A stretch of DNA of 64,000 bases from Loktanella sp. IMCC34160 (GCF_004145845.1 NZ_SELP01000003.1:496001-560000); one strand, 5' to 3'; positions 29,589 through 38,208 are shown, counted from the first letter of the stretch. A program made the numbers and translations. Notes: generated by a model not told the origin, from the letters alone.

Positions 29589-30440
29589 GTGAACTGGGTG
29601 TTGAAAAAACTGACCGAGTCGCTGTCGGACCCGTTCCGGGAGATTCCGCAAAAGCCCGACTACCGCGCCCAGGTCCTTGCCATGCCTGCGCCGGAACGCC
29701 GCTATGCCATGTTCTTTACGCCGCGCAGTGGATCGTCACGTCTGACGGAACTTGCGGATCAGACAAAGGTGCTTGGCCGGCCGGGCGAAATTTTCAACCC
29801 CGCCCTCCTTCCCAAGATCGCGGTGCACTATGGCGCGCAGAGTATGGGCGACTACATTGACCTTCTGTGCCGGGCCCGGAATCACGATGGGACATTCGGG
29901 TGCCAGATTACCTATTCCCAGATCCTGTCGCGGTTCCGCACAGGGCATAGGTTCCTCGACGCGGTGGAACCCACCCACGTCATATGGCTGTACCGCGAAG
30001 ATATCGTTGCGCAGGCGGTGTCGATCAGCCGGATGCGGCAGACCCGGTTGGGGCACGCGACTGCGGCGACCGCGGCGATCGAAGCCGATGCGGAGGCACG
30101 ATTTGTCTACGACCCGCGTGCGATCCGGCGGATCATCCGGTTTCTGCGCTGGATGGAGACCCGGACCGAGGCGCTGTTTCGTCGGGAAGGGCTGCAACCG
30201 CTGCGGCTGAGCTATGAACAGAGTATCGCCCACCCGCCGATGGCTGTCCTTGCGGCAATGGCCGGGCATCTGGGGGTTGATCTGGACCCCGGCGTCGAAA
30301 TCGTCGAAAAGCACCGGAAACTGTCCGGCAGCAAGGGGCGCAGTTTCGCCGAGCAATTCCGGGCCGAAAACGCCGATTTTGTCGCTCGCATAGAACAACA
30401 GCGGGCCCCGATGCTTGCGCGCCTGACCGACTTGGGCTGA
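29589..30440 (+). CDS. Stf0-type sulfotransferase family protein
   Basis: A 283-residue cytoplasmic sulfotransferase-like protein. The PAPS 5'-phosphosulfate loop reads FFTPRSGSSRLTEL near residue 42, followed by GRPGEIFNP as in Stf0 (trehalose 2-sulfotransferase), and the 3'-phosphate-binding region near residue 130 has WLYREDIVAQAVS. A GTG start at 29589 is chosen because GGGAAGGCGGG lies upstream at suitable spacing; no closer ATG precedes the conserved loop. It sits between divergent serC and serB, which starts 12 nt after its stop. Acceptor unknown. Confidence 0.75.
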   Translation: MNWVLKKLTESLSDPFREIPQKPDYRAQVLAMPAPERRYAMFFTPRSGSSRLTELADQTKVLGRPGEIFNPALLPKIAVHYGAQSMGDYIDLLCRARNHDGTFGCQITYSQILSRFRTGHRFLDAVEPTHVIWLYREDIVAQAVSISRMRQTRLGHATAATAAIEADAEARFVYDPRAIRRIIRFLRWMETRTEALFRREGLQPLRLSYEQSIAHPPMAVLAAMAGHLGVDLDPGVEIVEKHRKLSGSKGRSFAEQFRAENADFVARIEQQRAPMLARLTDLG

Positions 30441-30452
30441 AGAAAGAACACA

Positions 30453-31337
30453 ATGACCCATTCGCATATCGTCACCCTGTTGACCAACCCCGCCAAACCC
30501 ACACTCGATCCCGCGTTGGTCGACTCCCTGCGCAATGCCTGGGGCGGGGGAGAGGCCCGTTGGCTTTCCGTCGATGAGGCGGCGGAATTCGGAATTCCGC
30601 AAGTTCCCGGCAATGCCGAGGAGATCTGGGCCAGTCTTCAGGATCAGCGGGTGGACCTAGTGATCCTGCCCGCCGAAGGGCGGCGCAAGAAGATGCTTCT
30701 GGCGGATATGGACAGCACCATGATCCAGCAGGAATGCATTGATGAACTGGCCGCCGAGGCGGGCGTCGGCCCGCGCGTGGCCGAGATCACGGCCCGGGCC
30801 ATGAATGGTGAGTTGGACTTCGAAGGGGCGCTGATTGAACGGGTCGGTCTTTTGGCGGGGTTGGATGAGGCGATCATCGACCATGTTCTGAAAACCCGGA
30901 TTACCCATATGCCGGGCGGGCGCGCGCTCTTGGCGACGATGAAGGCGAATGGCGCCTATGCGGCGCTGGTGTCTGGTGGGTTTATATCCTTCACCGCAAG
31001 GGTGGCGGCGGATCTTGGGTTCGACGAAAACCGCGCCAACACGCTGCTGACCGAAAACGGCAAGCTGACGGGCAAGGTCGGGATGCCGATCCTTGGCCGC
31101 GAGGCGAAGGTGCAGGCGTTGGAAGAGATCACCGCCCGTCTGGGACTGTCCGACACCGATGTGCTTGCCGTGGGGGATGGGGCCAATGATCTGGGGATGC
31201 TGACACGCGCGGGCACGGGCGTGGCCCTGCACGCCAAACCCAGCGTGCAGGCCCAATGCGATGTGCGGATCAACCACGGCGATCTGACGGCCCTTTTGTA
31301 TGTTCAGGGCTATACTAGGGGCGACTTCGCGGCCTAG
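30453..31337 (+). CDS. serB: Phosphoserine phosphatase
   Basis: A 294-residue HAD hydrolase catalysing the last step of serine synthesis. An N-terminal ACT-like region of about 75 residues precedes the catalytic domain. HAD motif I is DMDSTMI near residue 88, motif II is VSGGF near 171, the lysine lies in the REAKVQAL segment, and motif IV is VGDGANDLGM near 243. It follows the sulfotransferase gene by 12 nt and ends convergently with rsgA with a 4-bp overlap. With serA and serC it completes the pathway in this locus. Confidence 0.95.
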   Translation: MTHSHIVTLLTNPAKPTLDPALVDSLRNAWGGGEARWLSVDEAAEFGIPQVPGNAEEIWASLQDQRVDLVILPAEGRRKKMLLADMDSTMIQQECIDELAAEAGVGPRVAEITARAMNGELDFEGALIERVGLLAGLDEAIIDHVLKTRITHMPGGRALLATMKANGAYAALVSGGFISFTARVAADLGFDENRANTLLTENGKLTGKVGMPILGREAKVQALEEITARLGLSDTDVLAVGDGANDLGMLTRAGTGVALHAKPSVQAQCDVRINHGDLTALLYVQGYTRGDFAA

Positions 31338-32356
31338 CGCCGCTTGGCGTCGCCCCGCGCCTTGCCGGTCTTGTAAAGCTTGTTCAGCTTGCGATAGCGG
31401 GCGCGGGATTCGGCGACGGTTTCGGTGTTGTACTGGTCTTCGCGGGACAGTTTCTGCCAGCGCTCGTAACGCGCTTCGTCCAAACTCCCTGCGTCGATTG
31501 CCGCGCGGATGGCACATCCCGGTTCGGTCTCGTGCTTGCAGTCGCTGAACCGGCACTCCAGCGCCAGATCGGCAATATCGGCGAAGACCGCATCTATCCC
31601 CTCGGCGGCCTCGGTCAGGCGCAATTCGCGCATCCCGGGCGTGTCGATCAGCCACCCGCCGAACAAGGTCGGGCGCAGCGCGCGCGATGTCGTGGTGTGG
31701 CGCCCCTTGGCATCGTCTTCGCGGATGCCCTGTGTCGCGTCCTCTATCCCGGTCAGACAATTCTGAATCGTGGTCTTGCCGACCCCGGACGATCCGACAA
31801 GGGCCAGCGTCTGGCCATCCTTGCACCACGGCACGAGGCGCTTCACCTCCTCCGGGTCGCGGGCGTCAATGGCCAAGGCGGTCACAAGGGGCGACAGTGC
31901 CTCTGCCCGGCGGACATAGTCGGCAGGGTCTTCAGCCTCGTCGGCCTTGGTCATGACAATCAGCGGCAGACAGCCCGCGGCAGCGGCCATGGCAAGGTAG
32001 CGTTCCAGTCGCGCCGGGTTGAAATCGGCGTTGCAACTGGTGACGATCCCCAGCGTATCGACATTTGCGGCGATCAGCTGGCCTTTGACCTCGTGCCCGG
32101 CGGCGCGGCGCTGAATCATCGTGGACCGGTCCAAAAGGGCCGTGGCGCGGCCGCCTTCAGACAAGACCCAGTCACCGACGGCATAGGCGCCGGTTTCCAT
32201 CGGGGTCACCAGGGTCACCGGCCCGTCCGGGCCAAGCCCTTCGACATCGCGCCGGTTGACCGCGGTCAGTCGCACGGGGGTTGCGGTTTCGTCAGCGTCG
32301 AGCTGACGGGCGAAATGGGCCGACCATCCAAGGTCGGAAAGGGAAAATCGGGTCAA
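31334..32356 (-). CDS. rsgA: Ribosome small-subunit-dependent GTPase A
   Basis: A 340-residue circularly permuted GTPase assisting late 30S maturation. An OB-fold N-terminus precedes the permuted G domain, with TKAD (G4) near residue 136, GSSGVGKTT (G1) near 183 and DTPGMREL (G3) near 230. The C-terminal zinc finger is represented by CRFSDCKHETEPGC. The start codon is TTG at 32356 with AAGGG 8 nt upstream; there is no better ATG before the OB fold. Confidence 0.93.
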   Translation of the reverse strand: MTRFSLSDLGWSAHFARQLDADETATPVRLTAVNRRDVEGLGPDGPVTLVTPMETGAYAVGDWVLSEGGRATALLDRSTMIQRRAAGHEVKGQLIAANVDTLGIVTSCNADFNPARLERYLAMAAAAGCLPLIVMTKADEAEDPADYVRRAEALSPLVTALAIDARDPEEVKRLVPWCKDGQTLALVGSSGVGKTTIQNCLTGIEDATQGIREDDAKGRHTTTSRALRPTLFGGWLIDTPGMRELRLTEAAEGIDAVFADIADLALECRFSDCKHETEPGCAIRAAIDAGSLDEARYERWQKLSREDQYNTETVAESRARYRKLNKLYKTGKARGDAKRR

Positions 32357-32426
32357 TTCGGAAAGCCCTTGAACGTGTGAGGTTTGGCTGTGCGGACACA
32401 GCGATGGTCACATCGGGCGGCGCGGG

Positions 32427-32468
32427 TCACTTCGACGGCGCGGCCCGGAGGCAGGTCACATTCTCCAT
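32427..32468 (-). CDS. Candidate 13-residue leader ORF upstream of rsgA
   Basis: ATG 32468 follows a strong ribosome binding site (ACGGAGGACG) and reads 13 codons (MENVTCLRAAPSK) to a TGA, 70 nt before rsgA and 32 nt after ffs. The CGGAGG of its binding site can pair with CCTCCG inside the ORF, so its translation could be self-occluded. A real product is unproven; this is offered as a possible leader peptide only. Confidence 0.3.
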   Translation of the reverse strand: MENVTCLRAAPSK

Positions 32469-32500
32469 GATCGTCCTCCGTCCAATTGGCGTTTCTAGGT

Positions 32501-32594
32501 GAGAGGCTGGACAGCGACCCAAGCGGGGCTCGTTGCGGCTGCTTCCTTCCGGACCTGACCGGGTTGGCGAGGCGCTCGCCCGCGCCAACCTCTC
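32501..32594 (-). ncRNA. ffs: Signal recognition particle RNA (4.5S, small bacterial type)
   Basis: On the minus strand the conserved SRP domain IV is unmistakable: GGTCAGGTCCGGAAGGAAGC near 32559-32540. The ends GAGAGGTTGG and CCAGCCTCTC pair over 10 bp, giving a 94-nt hairpin of the alphaproteobacterial 4.5S type. It binds Ffh for co-translational targeting. Exact processed ends are set by the terminal stem and may differ by a few bases. Confidence 0.93.
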
Positions 32595-32602
32595 GATCCT
32601 GC

Positions 32603-32630
32603 ATATAAGGCGGGACGCAGGCCCGCGCAA
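32603..32630 (-). promoter_or_regulatory. Probable sigma-70-type promoter of ffs
   Basis: On the minus strand TTGCGC (32630-32625) and TTATAT (32608-32603) are 16 bp apart, and the predicted RNA 5' end lies 8 nt beyond the -10 element. Confidence 0.55.
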
Positions 32631-32635
32631 CCCGG

Positions 32636-32974
32636 CTAGCGGCGAAGGCCCGACGGGCAGAAGACCTGCGTAAAGGCGGCAAGGCAGTTGGCGCTGCGGC
32701 CGTAGCCCGCGACATTGACCTGCGCGAACAGCTTTCGGTCGACATAGCCGACGGACAGGCCCAGCCGGGCCAGATCGGCGCAGGCGTTGGCATCCGCCTT
32801 GCAGGCCGCGAACAAAAGCGCGGCAACGGGATCCTGAATATCGTCAAGGCTGCCCGCTTCGATTTCTGACCGAATCATCGCGCCAATGGCGGTTTCCACA
32901 GTTTCCGGTCCGGGACGGGTCAGGGCGGCTGCGGCGATCAGGACAAGGACAAGAACGACAAGAAAACGAAACAC
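32636..32974 (-). CDS. Small membrane-anchored hypothetical protein
   Basis: A 112-residue protein with one strongly hydrophobic N-terminal segment (residues 3-18), acting as signal peptide or anchor. A predicted extracytoplasmic domain with four cysteines (FAACKADANACADL, NCLAAF, VFCPSG) could form two disulfides. The start is GTG 32974 with only a weak ribosome binding site. It ends just upstream of the ffs promoter. Family not recognised. Confidence 0.65.
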   Translation of the reverse strand: MFRFLVVLVLVLIAAAALTRPGPETVETAIGAMIRSEIEAGSLDDIQDPVAALLFAACKADANACADLARLGLSVGYVDRKLFAQVNVAGYGRSANCLAAFTQVFCPSGLRR

Positions 32975-33025
32975 GGCGGCAGGTCCATCTTGGGGCGGGG
33001 CTTTGCCCGTTATCCGCCCAAAACG

Positions 33026-34912
33026 TCAAAGCTTCAATCGAAACCAGTCGAACCCTTCCGGCCCAGCGCCAACGCGGTCGATAACATGTGTGCTGTTGGT
33101 CGCAGTGCACCTTCTGGCCCGCGGGTTGGACAGGAAAAGCCCGCTGCTTTTTGCCACTGCGGCCAGCCGCCACCCGTCCCGCGGCGCCGGATTGATCGGG
33201 CCGGACCTGCGAATGTGGTTGATCAGGATGTCGCGGGCCGCGGTCCGGGTTTCGCGGATGACGTTTGCCTGACCCAGCATCCCGAAATCGCCGCCACCCC
33301 CGGCCCGGTAGCTCGACGCCGCAACGATGATCCGTGCATTGGGCGCAAGGGGCTGCCCATTGATCTTCGGATCGCGAATCCGCTGGGCAGAGCCGACTGG
33401 CGCCGCGACGTCGATCCGGTAGTCGATCCCGTCGAAGGTATCGAAGGTATAGCTGGGCAGGTCTTCGTTCAGAAGCAGTGCGTCGGCTTGTCCCGTAGCA
33501 ACCTGACGGAAGCAATCCGTGGTTTGCAGCAGCCACTCCAAGAGCGCCGCACCCGATACCTCGACCGCGCAGATTGTGTTGGGATAGGGATAGAGTTCGG
33601 CAGCATTGCGCAGGGTCAGAGGGCCGGGCGCGATGTCGACATAGTTGTCCACGCCGGTCAACCCGCCGGCCCTGAAGGGCGCAACGGCGATGACAAGCGG
33701 CAGGTGTTCGAAGGCGCTGCCCGCAAGCAGATCCTGCATCACGCTGCGCTGTGAATCGGCGATGACGGCGAGGGTCTGGTCCGGCATGACCCGCGAGAAA
33801 TAGCTGTGAAGCGGAACCTCTGTTTCGCCAATCGGTCGCCGGATGTGGGCAAGGGTCACTTCATGGGCCTCGTTGACCGAGGCAATGATGTCCGGATCGG
33901 TCGGAACCAGCGGTTCAAAGCTGTTGTCCTGTTTGCGGCGGGCAATGGGCCATGCCGCCGTCGAGGTGTCCTTTCGGGGGGACCATACGCAATCGGTTCG
34001 TTCAAGGGTCAGGTCGATCACCCCAAGATGCGACCCGAGCGACCCGGCGATGACCACCGGCGTGCCATGGATCGTGCCGCGGACCGGGTCGACCGGACCA
34101 GAGGCCGGGATCGCGGGTCCGGGAAAGACAAGGTGGGTATGCCCCCCGATGATCGCGTCTATGCCGGGAATGGCGGCCAGCGGAACAATTGCGTTCTCCA
34201 TCCCGGGTTTGTGGCATTCCGCGCCGATCCCGGAATGGCACAGCGCCACGACAATGTCGGCCCCACGCCGGCGCAGTTCCGGGACATGCGCCCGGGCCGC
34301 TTCGATCATGTCCCGGGTCTGGAGCGTATTGGCAAGCCGCTGCCGATCCCAGTCGATGACCTGGGGCGGGGTCAGGCCAATCACCCCAACCCGCAACGGC
34401 AGCCAGCGCCCCTCTGTCGTGGCGATCGTCCGGTCTAGGATGACAGAGGGCGGCAAAAGCGTTTCGTCCTCCAGCGGCGTTGCGCCGACCTTTCGCAAGA
34501 CGTTGGCGGACAACAGGGGAAACCGTGCGGACTGCGCCACGCAATCAAGGATATCGAGCCCGTAGTTGAATTCATGGTTTCCCACGCAGGCCGCATCATA
34601 GCCAAGGCTGTTCATCGCGGCGATGGACGGGTGAAGGCAATCGGGATCATTGGACCGGGTTTCGATGATAAGGTCGGACAAGGGCGTGCCCTGAAGGAAA
34701 TCGCCATTGTCGAACAATAGGCAATTCCGGCTTTCCCGCCGCATCTGCCGGACAAGGCTGGCGGTCATGGCCAGCCCGAAGTGGGACACGGGTTTGTCGA
34801 CGAAATAGTCGTAGGGCATCAGATGCGCGTGCAGGTCCGTCGTCGCAAGAATGCGTAACTGCGCCCGGGTTCTCTGTTTTCGGTCTCTTTTCAAATGGCG
34901 GACCTGTTCCAC
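33026..34912 (-). CDS. 2',3'-cyclic-nucleotide 2'-phosphodiesterase/3'-nucleotidase family protein
   Basis: A 628-residue CpdB/5'-nucleotidase-type phosphoesterase. The N-terminal metallophosphatase domain has ATTDLHAHL near residue 24, DNGDFLQGTP near 68, GNHEFNYG near 111 and GGHTHLVFPG near 250. The C-terminal nucleotidase domain (about 360-600) carries the substrate-stacking region and YRAGGGGDF near 560. Unlike E. coli CpdB there is no signal peptide: the start is GTG 34912 after AAGGACA, and the in-frame upstream sequence meets a stop without a hydrophobic segment. It is divergent from nudC. Confidence 0.82.
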   Translation of the reverse strand: MEQVRHLKRDRKQRTRAQLRILATTDLHAHLMPYDYFVDKPVSHFGLAMTASLVRQMRRESRNCLLFDNGDFLQGTPLSDLIIETRSNDPDCLHPSIAAMNSLGYDAACVGNHEFNYGLDILDCVAQSARFPLLSANVLRKVGATPLEDETLLPPSVILDRTIATTEGRWLPLRVGVIGLTPPQVIDWDRQRLANTLQTRDMIEAARAHVPELRRRGADIVVALCHSGIGAECHKPGMENAIVPLAAIPGIDAIIGGHTHLVFPGPAIPASGPVDPVRGTIHGTPVVIAGSLGSHLGVIDLTLERTDCVWSPRKDTSTAAWPIARRKQDNSFEPLVPTDPDIIASVNEAHEVTLAHIRRPIGETEVPLHSYFSRVMPDQTLAVIADSQRSVMQDLLAGSAFEHLPLVIAVAPFRAGGLTGVDNYVDIAPGPLTLRNAAELYPYPNTICAVEVSGAALLEWLLQTTDCFRQVATGQADALLLNEDLPSYTFDTFDGIDYRIDVAAPVGSAQRIRDPKINGQPLAPNARIIVAASSYRAGGGGDFGMLGQANVIRETRTAARDILINHIRRSGPINPAPRDGWRLAAVAKSSGLFLSNPRARRCTATNSTHVIDRVGAGPEGFDWFRLKL

Positions 34913-35035
34913 GATCTTGTCCTTTTTGCCAACCCGTTCCCAACATCCAGCCTAACAACCATAGGGAGAGTTTGGAAAGCCCTGTCCTCGGTTTTCGGGT
35001 TTGTCTTTTTTCCGGTGACGTGCCAGAGGTCGGCC

Positions 35036-36004
35036 ATGAAACAGGCGGAAACAGTCACATTCGGTGGGTCCGGGCTTGATCGTGCGGCACATCTGCGCGG
35101 CGATGATACGCGTCTGGACCCGCTTCGGCGCGACCCGGACAGTCGTGCGATCGTTCTTTGGCGGGGCAAGCCGCTGGTCGTTGGGCCGGACGGCGGGGCG
35201 CTGGCGCGGGTTGGTCTGGATAGTGCGCTTTGCCGGGCCGCGTCCAGCCCGATGATCTTCCTTGGCCTTGATCATGGCCGGGCGGTCTTTGCCGCCGATA
35301 TCAGCGGCTGGGTTCCTGACACCGACAGCACCCCTGACCCGTCGGGCTTTCTTGATCCATCCCTGCAACGACACCCCGATGCGCCGCAGGACGCCGTCTT
35401 TGCCGAGCTTCGGTCGATCATGACAAGCCTTGGCGCGCGGGATGCGGAACTTGCCGCAACCGCCAAGGCGATCTTTGGCTGGCACGAAACCCATTTGTTT
35501 TGTTCCCGCTGCGGCGCCCCGAGTGCCATGGCCATGGCCGGATGGCAGCGAAACTGCCCAACCTGCGGCGGTCAGCATTTCCCGCGGACCGACCCAGTCG
35601 TCATCATGTTGATCACCCGCGGCAACTCTGTCCTTCTCGGGCGGTCGCCCGGCTGGCCGGACGGGATGTATTCTTGCCTTGCCGGCTTTGTCGAACCGGG
35701 CGAACCGATCGAGGCCGCGGTGAGGCGCGAGGTCCTGGAAGAGGCCGGGATCAGGGTCGGGCAGGTCGACTACCTTGCCAGTCAGCCCTGGGCCTTCCCC
35801 ACATCGCTGATGTTCGGCTGCAAGGGCGAAGCCCTGACCGAGGAGATCATCCTTGATCCGGCAGAGCTTGAAGACGCGCTATGGGCAACGCGAGAGGAGA
35901 TCGCGAAGGCCTTCATTGGTCAGCATCCCAAGATCCGGCCCGCGCGAAAAGGCTCCATCGCGCATTTCCTTCTTTGGAACTGGCTCTCGGATCAGTTGAC
36001 TTGA
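35036..36004 (+). CDS. nudC: NAD(+) diphosphatase / NADH pyrophosphatase
   Basis: A 322-residue Nudix hydrolase that cleaves NAD(H) to NMN(H) and AMP and can remove NAD caps from RNA. An N-terminal NUDIX-like domain is followed by a zinc ribbon (CSRCGAP and NCPTCGG, near residues 156-180). The Nudix box GX5EX7REVXEEXG starts near residue 220 and the family-specific SQPWAFPTSLM follows near 250, which separates NudC from other Nudix enzymes. ATG 35036 has AGAGG upstream. It is divergent from the cyclic phosphodiesterase gene, with 123 bp between. Confidence 0.95.
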   Translation: MKQAETVTFGGSGLDRAAHLRGDDTRLDPLRRDPDSRAIVLWRGKPLVVGPDGGALARVGLDSALCRAASSPMIFLGLDHGRAVFAADISGWVPDTDSTPDPSGFLDPSLQRHPDAPQDAVFAELRSIMTSLGARDAELAATAKAIFGWHETHLFCSRCGAPSAMAMAGWQRNCPTCGGQHFPRTDPVVIMLITRGNSVLLGRSPGWPDGMYSCLAGFVEPGEPIEAAVRREVLEEAGIRVGQVDYLASQPWAFPTSLMFGCKGEALTEEIILDPAELEDALWATREEIAKAFIGQHPKIRPARKGSIAHFLLWNWLSDQLT

Positions 36005-36059
36005 CAGGTGGGCCAGGGCTACCCGAAAGGTTAAGAAACCAAGAAATGGGGGGAGCAGG

Positions 36060-36527
36060 ATGAAACTCAGCACGCGGGAGGATATCGAGGCGCCGATCGA
36101 CTATGTGTTCGGGCGCGCGACGGATTTCGCGAGCTTCGAACGGTCCGCCCTGCGGCGCGGGGTGGAGGTTCATCGTCTTGATGTCGGGCAGGATGTCGGC
36201 AAGGGCGCATCCTGGCGGGTCGAGTTCGTATTCCGTGGTCGACCCCGGAAAGCCGAGGCGGTCATCGCGGATTTCGATCCGCCGAATGGGTTCGCGGCCA
36301 AATTCGAATCCGGGGGGCTGCAGGGCCAGACCGTGGTCGAACTGGTGCCCCTGTCGCCGGGTCGGACCCGTCTGACCCTTTCGGTCGAAATGACGCCCAA
36401 GACCCTTGCGGCCCGTCTGTTGATCCAGTCGCTGAAGCTGGCCAAGACCAACCTGCACCGCAAGTTCAAGACACGGGTCGCCGATTTCGCGGAAGACGTG
36501 GAAGAGGACTATTCCGCCCGCAGTTGA
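36060..36527 (+). CDS. SRPBCC (START/Bet v1-fold) family protein
   Basis: A 155-residue protein of the polyketide-cyclase/SRPBCC type, folding as a helix-grip over a hydrophobic cavity. The opening KLSTREDIEAPIDYVFGRATDF, the central WRVEFVFRGRPRKAEAVI strands and the long C-terminal helix fit the family. AGGA of GGGAGCAGG is close to ATG 36060. There is no enzymatic signature; lipid or hydrophobic ligand binding is a family-level guess. Its stop abuts the pheA stop (convergent). Confidence 0.72.
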   Translation: MKLSTREDIEAPIDYVFGRATDFASFERSALRRGVEVHRLDVGQDVGKGASWRVEFVFRGRPRKAEAVIADFDPPNGFAAKFESGGLQGQTVVELVPLSPGRTRLTLSVEMTPKTLAARLLIQSLKLAKTNLHRKFKTRVADFAEDVEEDYSARS

Positions 36528-37376
36528 TCAGCGCTGCGGTTTTTCGTGCCGACGGGCCGATGCCGGGAAGACCCCCATCAGCCGGATGTGGTCAGTGAAA
36601 TAATCCAGCTCTTCCAGGGCCAGTTGAACGTTCCGGTCGTCGGGATGACCTTCGATCTCGGCATAGAACTGGGTGGCGTTGAAATTTCCGCCGACCATAT
36701 AGCTTTCCAGCTTGGTCATGTTGACGCCGTTGGTCGCAAAGCCCCCCATCGCCTTGTAAAGCGCGGCGGGAATATTGCGGACCCGGAAGATGAAGCTGGT
36801 CATCATCCCCGCCTTGCCCCGGCGGGTATAGTCAGGGTCGCGGGCCATGATCAGGAACCGGGTGGTGTTGCGGTCGTGGTCCTCGATATGGCGTGCAAGG
36901 ATCTTCAGCCCATAGATTTCGGCCGCGAGTTCCGACGCCAGCGCCGCCTTGGTCTTGTCGCCGCCCTCTGACACGTCGCGCGCGGCGCGGGCGTTGTCAG
37001 AACTGGCCTTCGGGCTGATGCCGTGTTCGCGCAGGAAGCCCGCGCATTGCGGCAGGATCACCACATGGCCTAGCGCGGTTTCGATATCCTCGACCCGCGC
37101 GTCGTGCAGACCCAGCAGGTTGATATGAACCCGGACAAAGGCTTCGTCGACGATATGCAGCCCGCTTTCCGGAAGCAGGTGATGCACGTCGGCAACCCGG
37201 CCATAGGTCGAATTTTCCACCGCGATCATGCCCAGTTCGGCATCGCCCTTGCGCACCGCTTCAATGGCGGCGTCGAAGGTCGGGCAGGGCAGGGGTTCGT
37301 GCCCCGGGCGCGTTTCGATACAGGCCTGATGGCCATAAGCGCCCAGTTCCCCCTGAAATGCGATCTTGCCAGTCAT
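36528..37376 (-). CDS. pheA: Prephenate dehydratase
   Basis: A 282-residue monofunctional prephenate dehydratase converting prephenate to phenylpyruvate. The N-terminal IAFQGELGAYGHQA and VENSTYGRV blocks and the catalytic TTRF motif (NTTRFLIM near residue 173) belong to the PDT domain. An ACT domain follows from about residue 195 (MTSFIFRVRNIPAALYKAM) with LESY in place of the classical ESRP, as in other alphaproteobacterial enzymes. ATG 37376 or 37385 may be the start. Phenylalanine feedback through the ACT domain is expected. Confidence 0.93.
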   Translation of the reverse strand: MTGKIAFQGELGAYGHQACIETRPGHEPLPCPTFDAAIEAVRKGDAELGMIAVENSTYGRVADVHHLLPESGLHIVDEAFVRVHINLLGLHDARVEDIETALGHVVILPQCAGFLREHGISPKASSDNARAARDVSEGGDKTKAALASELAAEIYGLKILARHIEDHDRNTTRFLIMARDPDYTRRGKAGMMTSFIFRVRNIPAALYKAMGGFATNGVNMTKLESYMVGGNFNATQFYAEIEGHPDDRNVQLALEELDYFTDHIRLMGVFPASARRHEKPQR

Positions 37377-37493
37377 GACGGTCATCCAAACGTTGTTCTG
37401 AAAAAAGGGCAATAAGTCGCGGTACTATAGCTTGCAAGACCCCGCCGTAACCGGATACATAGCCGCGAAACTGCGAACGAGATGGAACGCGAC

Positions 37494-38021
37494 ATGTTCG
37501 ACACAATGACCCTCACCAAGGCGGTGGCCGGCGTTTGCGGCGCGCTTCTGGTCTTCCTCTTCGGCAACTGGGCTGCTGAAACCCTGTATCACGGTGGCGG
37601 TGCCCACGGTGATGAACACGCACAGGCCTATGTGATCGAGGTTGAAGGCGCTGACCACGGCGGCGAAGAAGCCGCTGTCGAAGAAGGCCCGGACTTTGCC
37701 GAAGTGTTTGCCTCGGCCGATGCGGCTGCGGGCGAAGGCCTGTGGCGCAACTGCCGCTCCTGTCATGCTCTCGAAGAAGGCCAGAATGGCACCGGCCCGT
37801 CGCTTTACGGCGTCGTCGGACGTCCGATCGACGCGATCGACGGTTTCGCCTATTCCGGCGCCCTTCTTGAGGTCGGCGAGACCTGGACACCGGAAAACCT
37901 GAACACCTTCCTGGCCGACCCCAAGGGCGCTGCGCCGGGGACCAAGATGAGCTTCCGCGGTCTGCCGAAGATCGAAGACCGCGCCAACCTGATCGCCTAT
38001 CTGTCGACCATCGGCGGCTGA
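37494..38021 (+). CDS. cycM: Membrane-anchored cytochrome c (c552/CycM type)
   Basis: A 175-residue class I cytochrome c. An uncleaved N-terminal membrane anchor (residues 9-30) is followed by a flexible His- and acid-rich linker (HGGGAHGDEHAQ, DHGGEEAAVEEG) and the heme domain with CRSCH near residue 84. The axial methionine is in TKMSFRGL near 150. In Paracoccus this protein carries electrons from the bc1 complex to the aa3 oxidase. ATG 37494 begins the conserved MFDTMTLTK; ATG 37482 is possible. An intrinsic terminator follows. Confidence 0.9.
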   Translation: MFDTMTLTKAVAGVCGALLVFLFGNWAAETLYHGGGAHGDEHAQAYVIEVEGADHGGEEAAVEEGPDFAEVFASADAAAGEGLWRNCRSCHALEEGQNGTGPSLYGVVGRPIDAIDGFAYSGALLEVGETWTPENLNTFLADPKGAAPGTKMSFRGLPKIEDRANLIAYLSTIGG

Positions 38022-38047
38022 TCAGCGCATCAGGCAAAGAATTTTGG

Positions 38048-38075
38048 GGGCCGCACCATCTGTGCGGCCCTTTTT
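38048..38075 (+). terminator. Intrinsic terminator after cycM
   Basis: Perfect 9-bp arms (GGGCCGCAC 38048-38056 and GTGCGGCCC 38062-38070) with a 5-nt loop are followed by five T. Confidence 0.92.
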
Positions 38076-38117
38076 CTTTGCGCGCGCACCCACCGTGACG
38101 GTCCATTCACCGCTTGA

Positions 38118-38144
38118 TCACGCATTCTCAACTTGAATGCGTGA
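38118..38144. promoter_or_regulatory. Long perfect inverted repeat upstream of yejA
   Basis: Ten-base arms (TCACGCATTC 38118-38127, GAATGCGTGA 38135-38144) flank a 7-nt spacer, 65 bp before the yejA start. The lack of a U-run and the 17-bp centre-to-centre spacing suit a dimeric repressor operator better than a terminator. No cognate regulator gene is adjacent. Confidence 0.6.
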
Positions 38145-38208
38145 CACCGCCCCCGTTAGCTTTATCTTGGCAGGCAACAATGCCCAAAGACCCCATCAGG
38201 AGAGCGCA

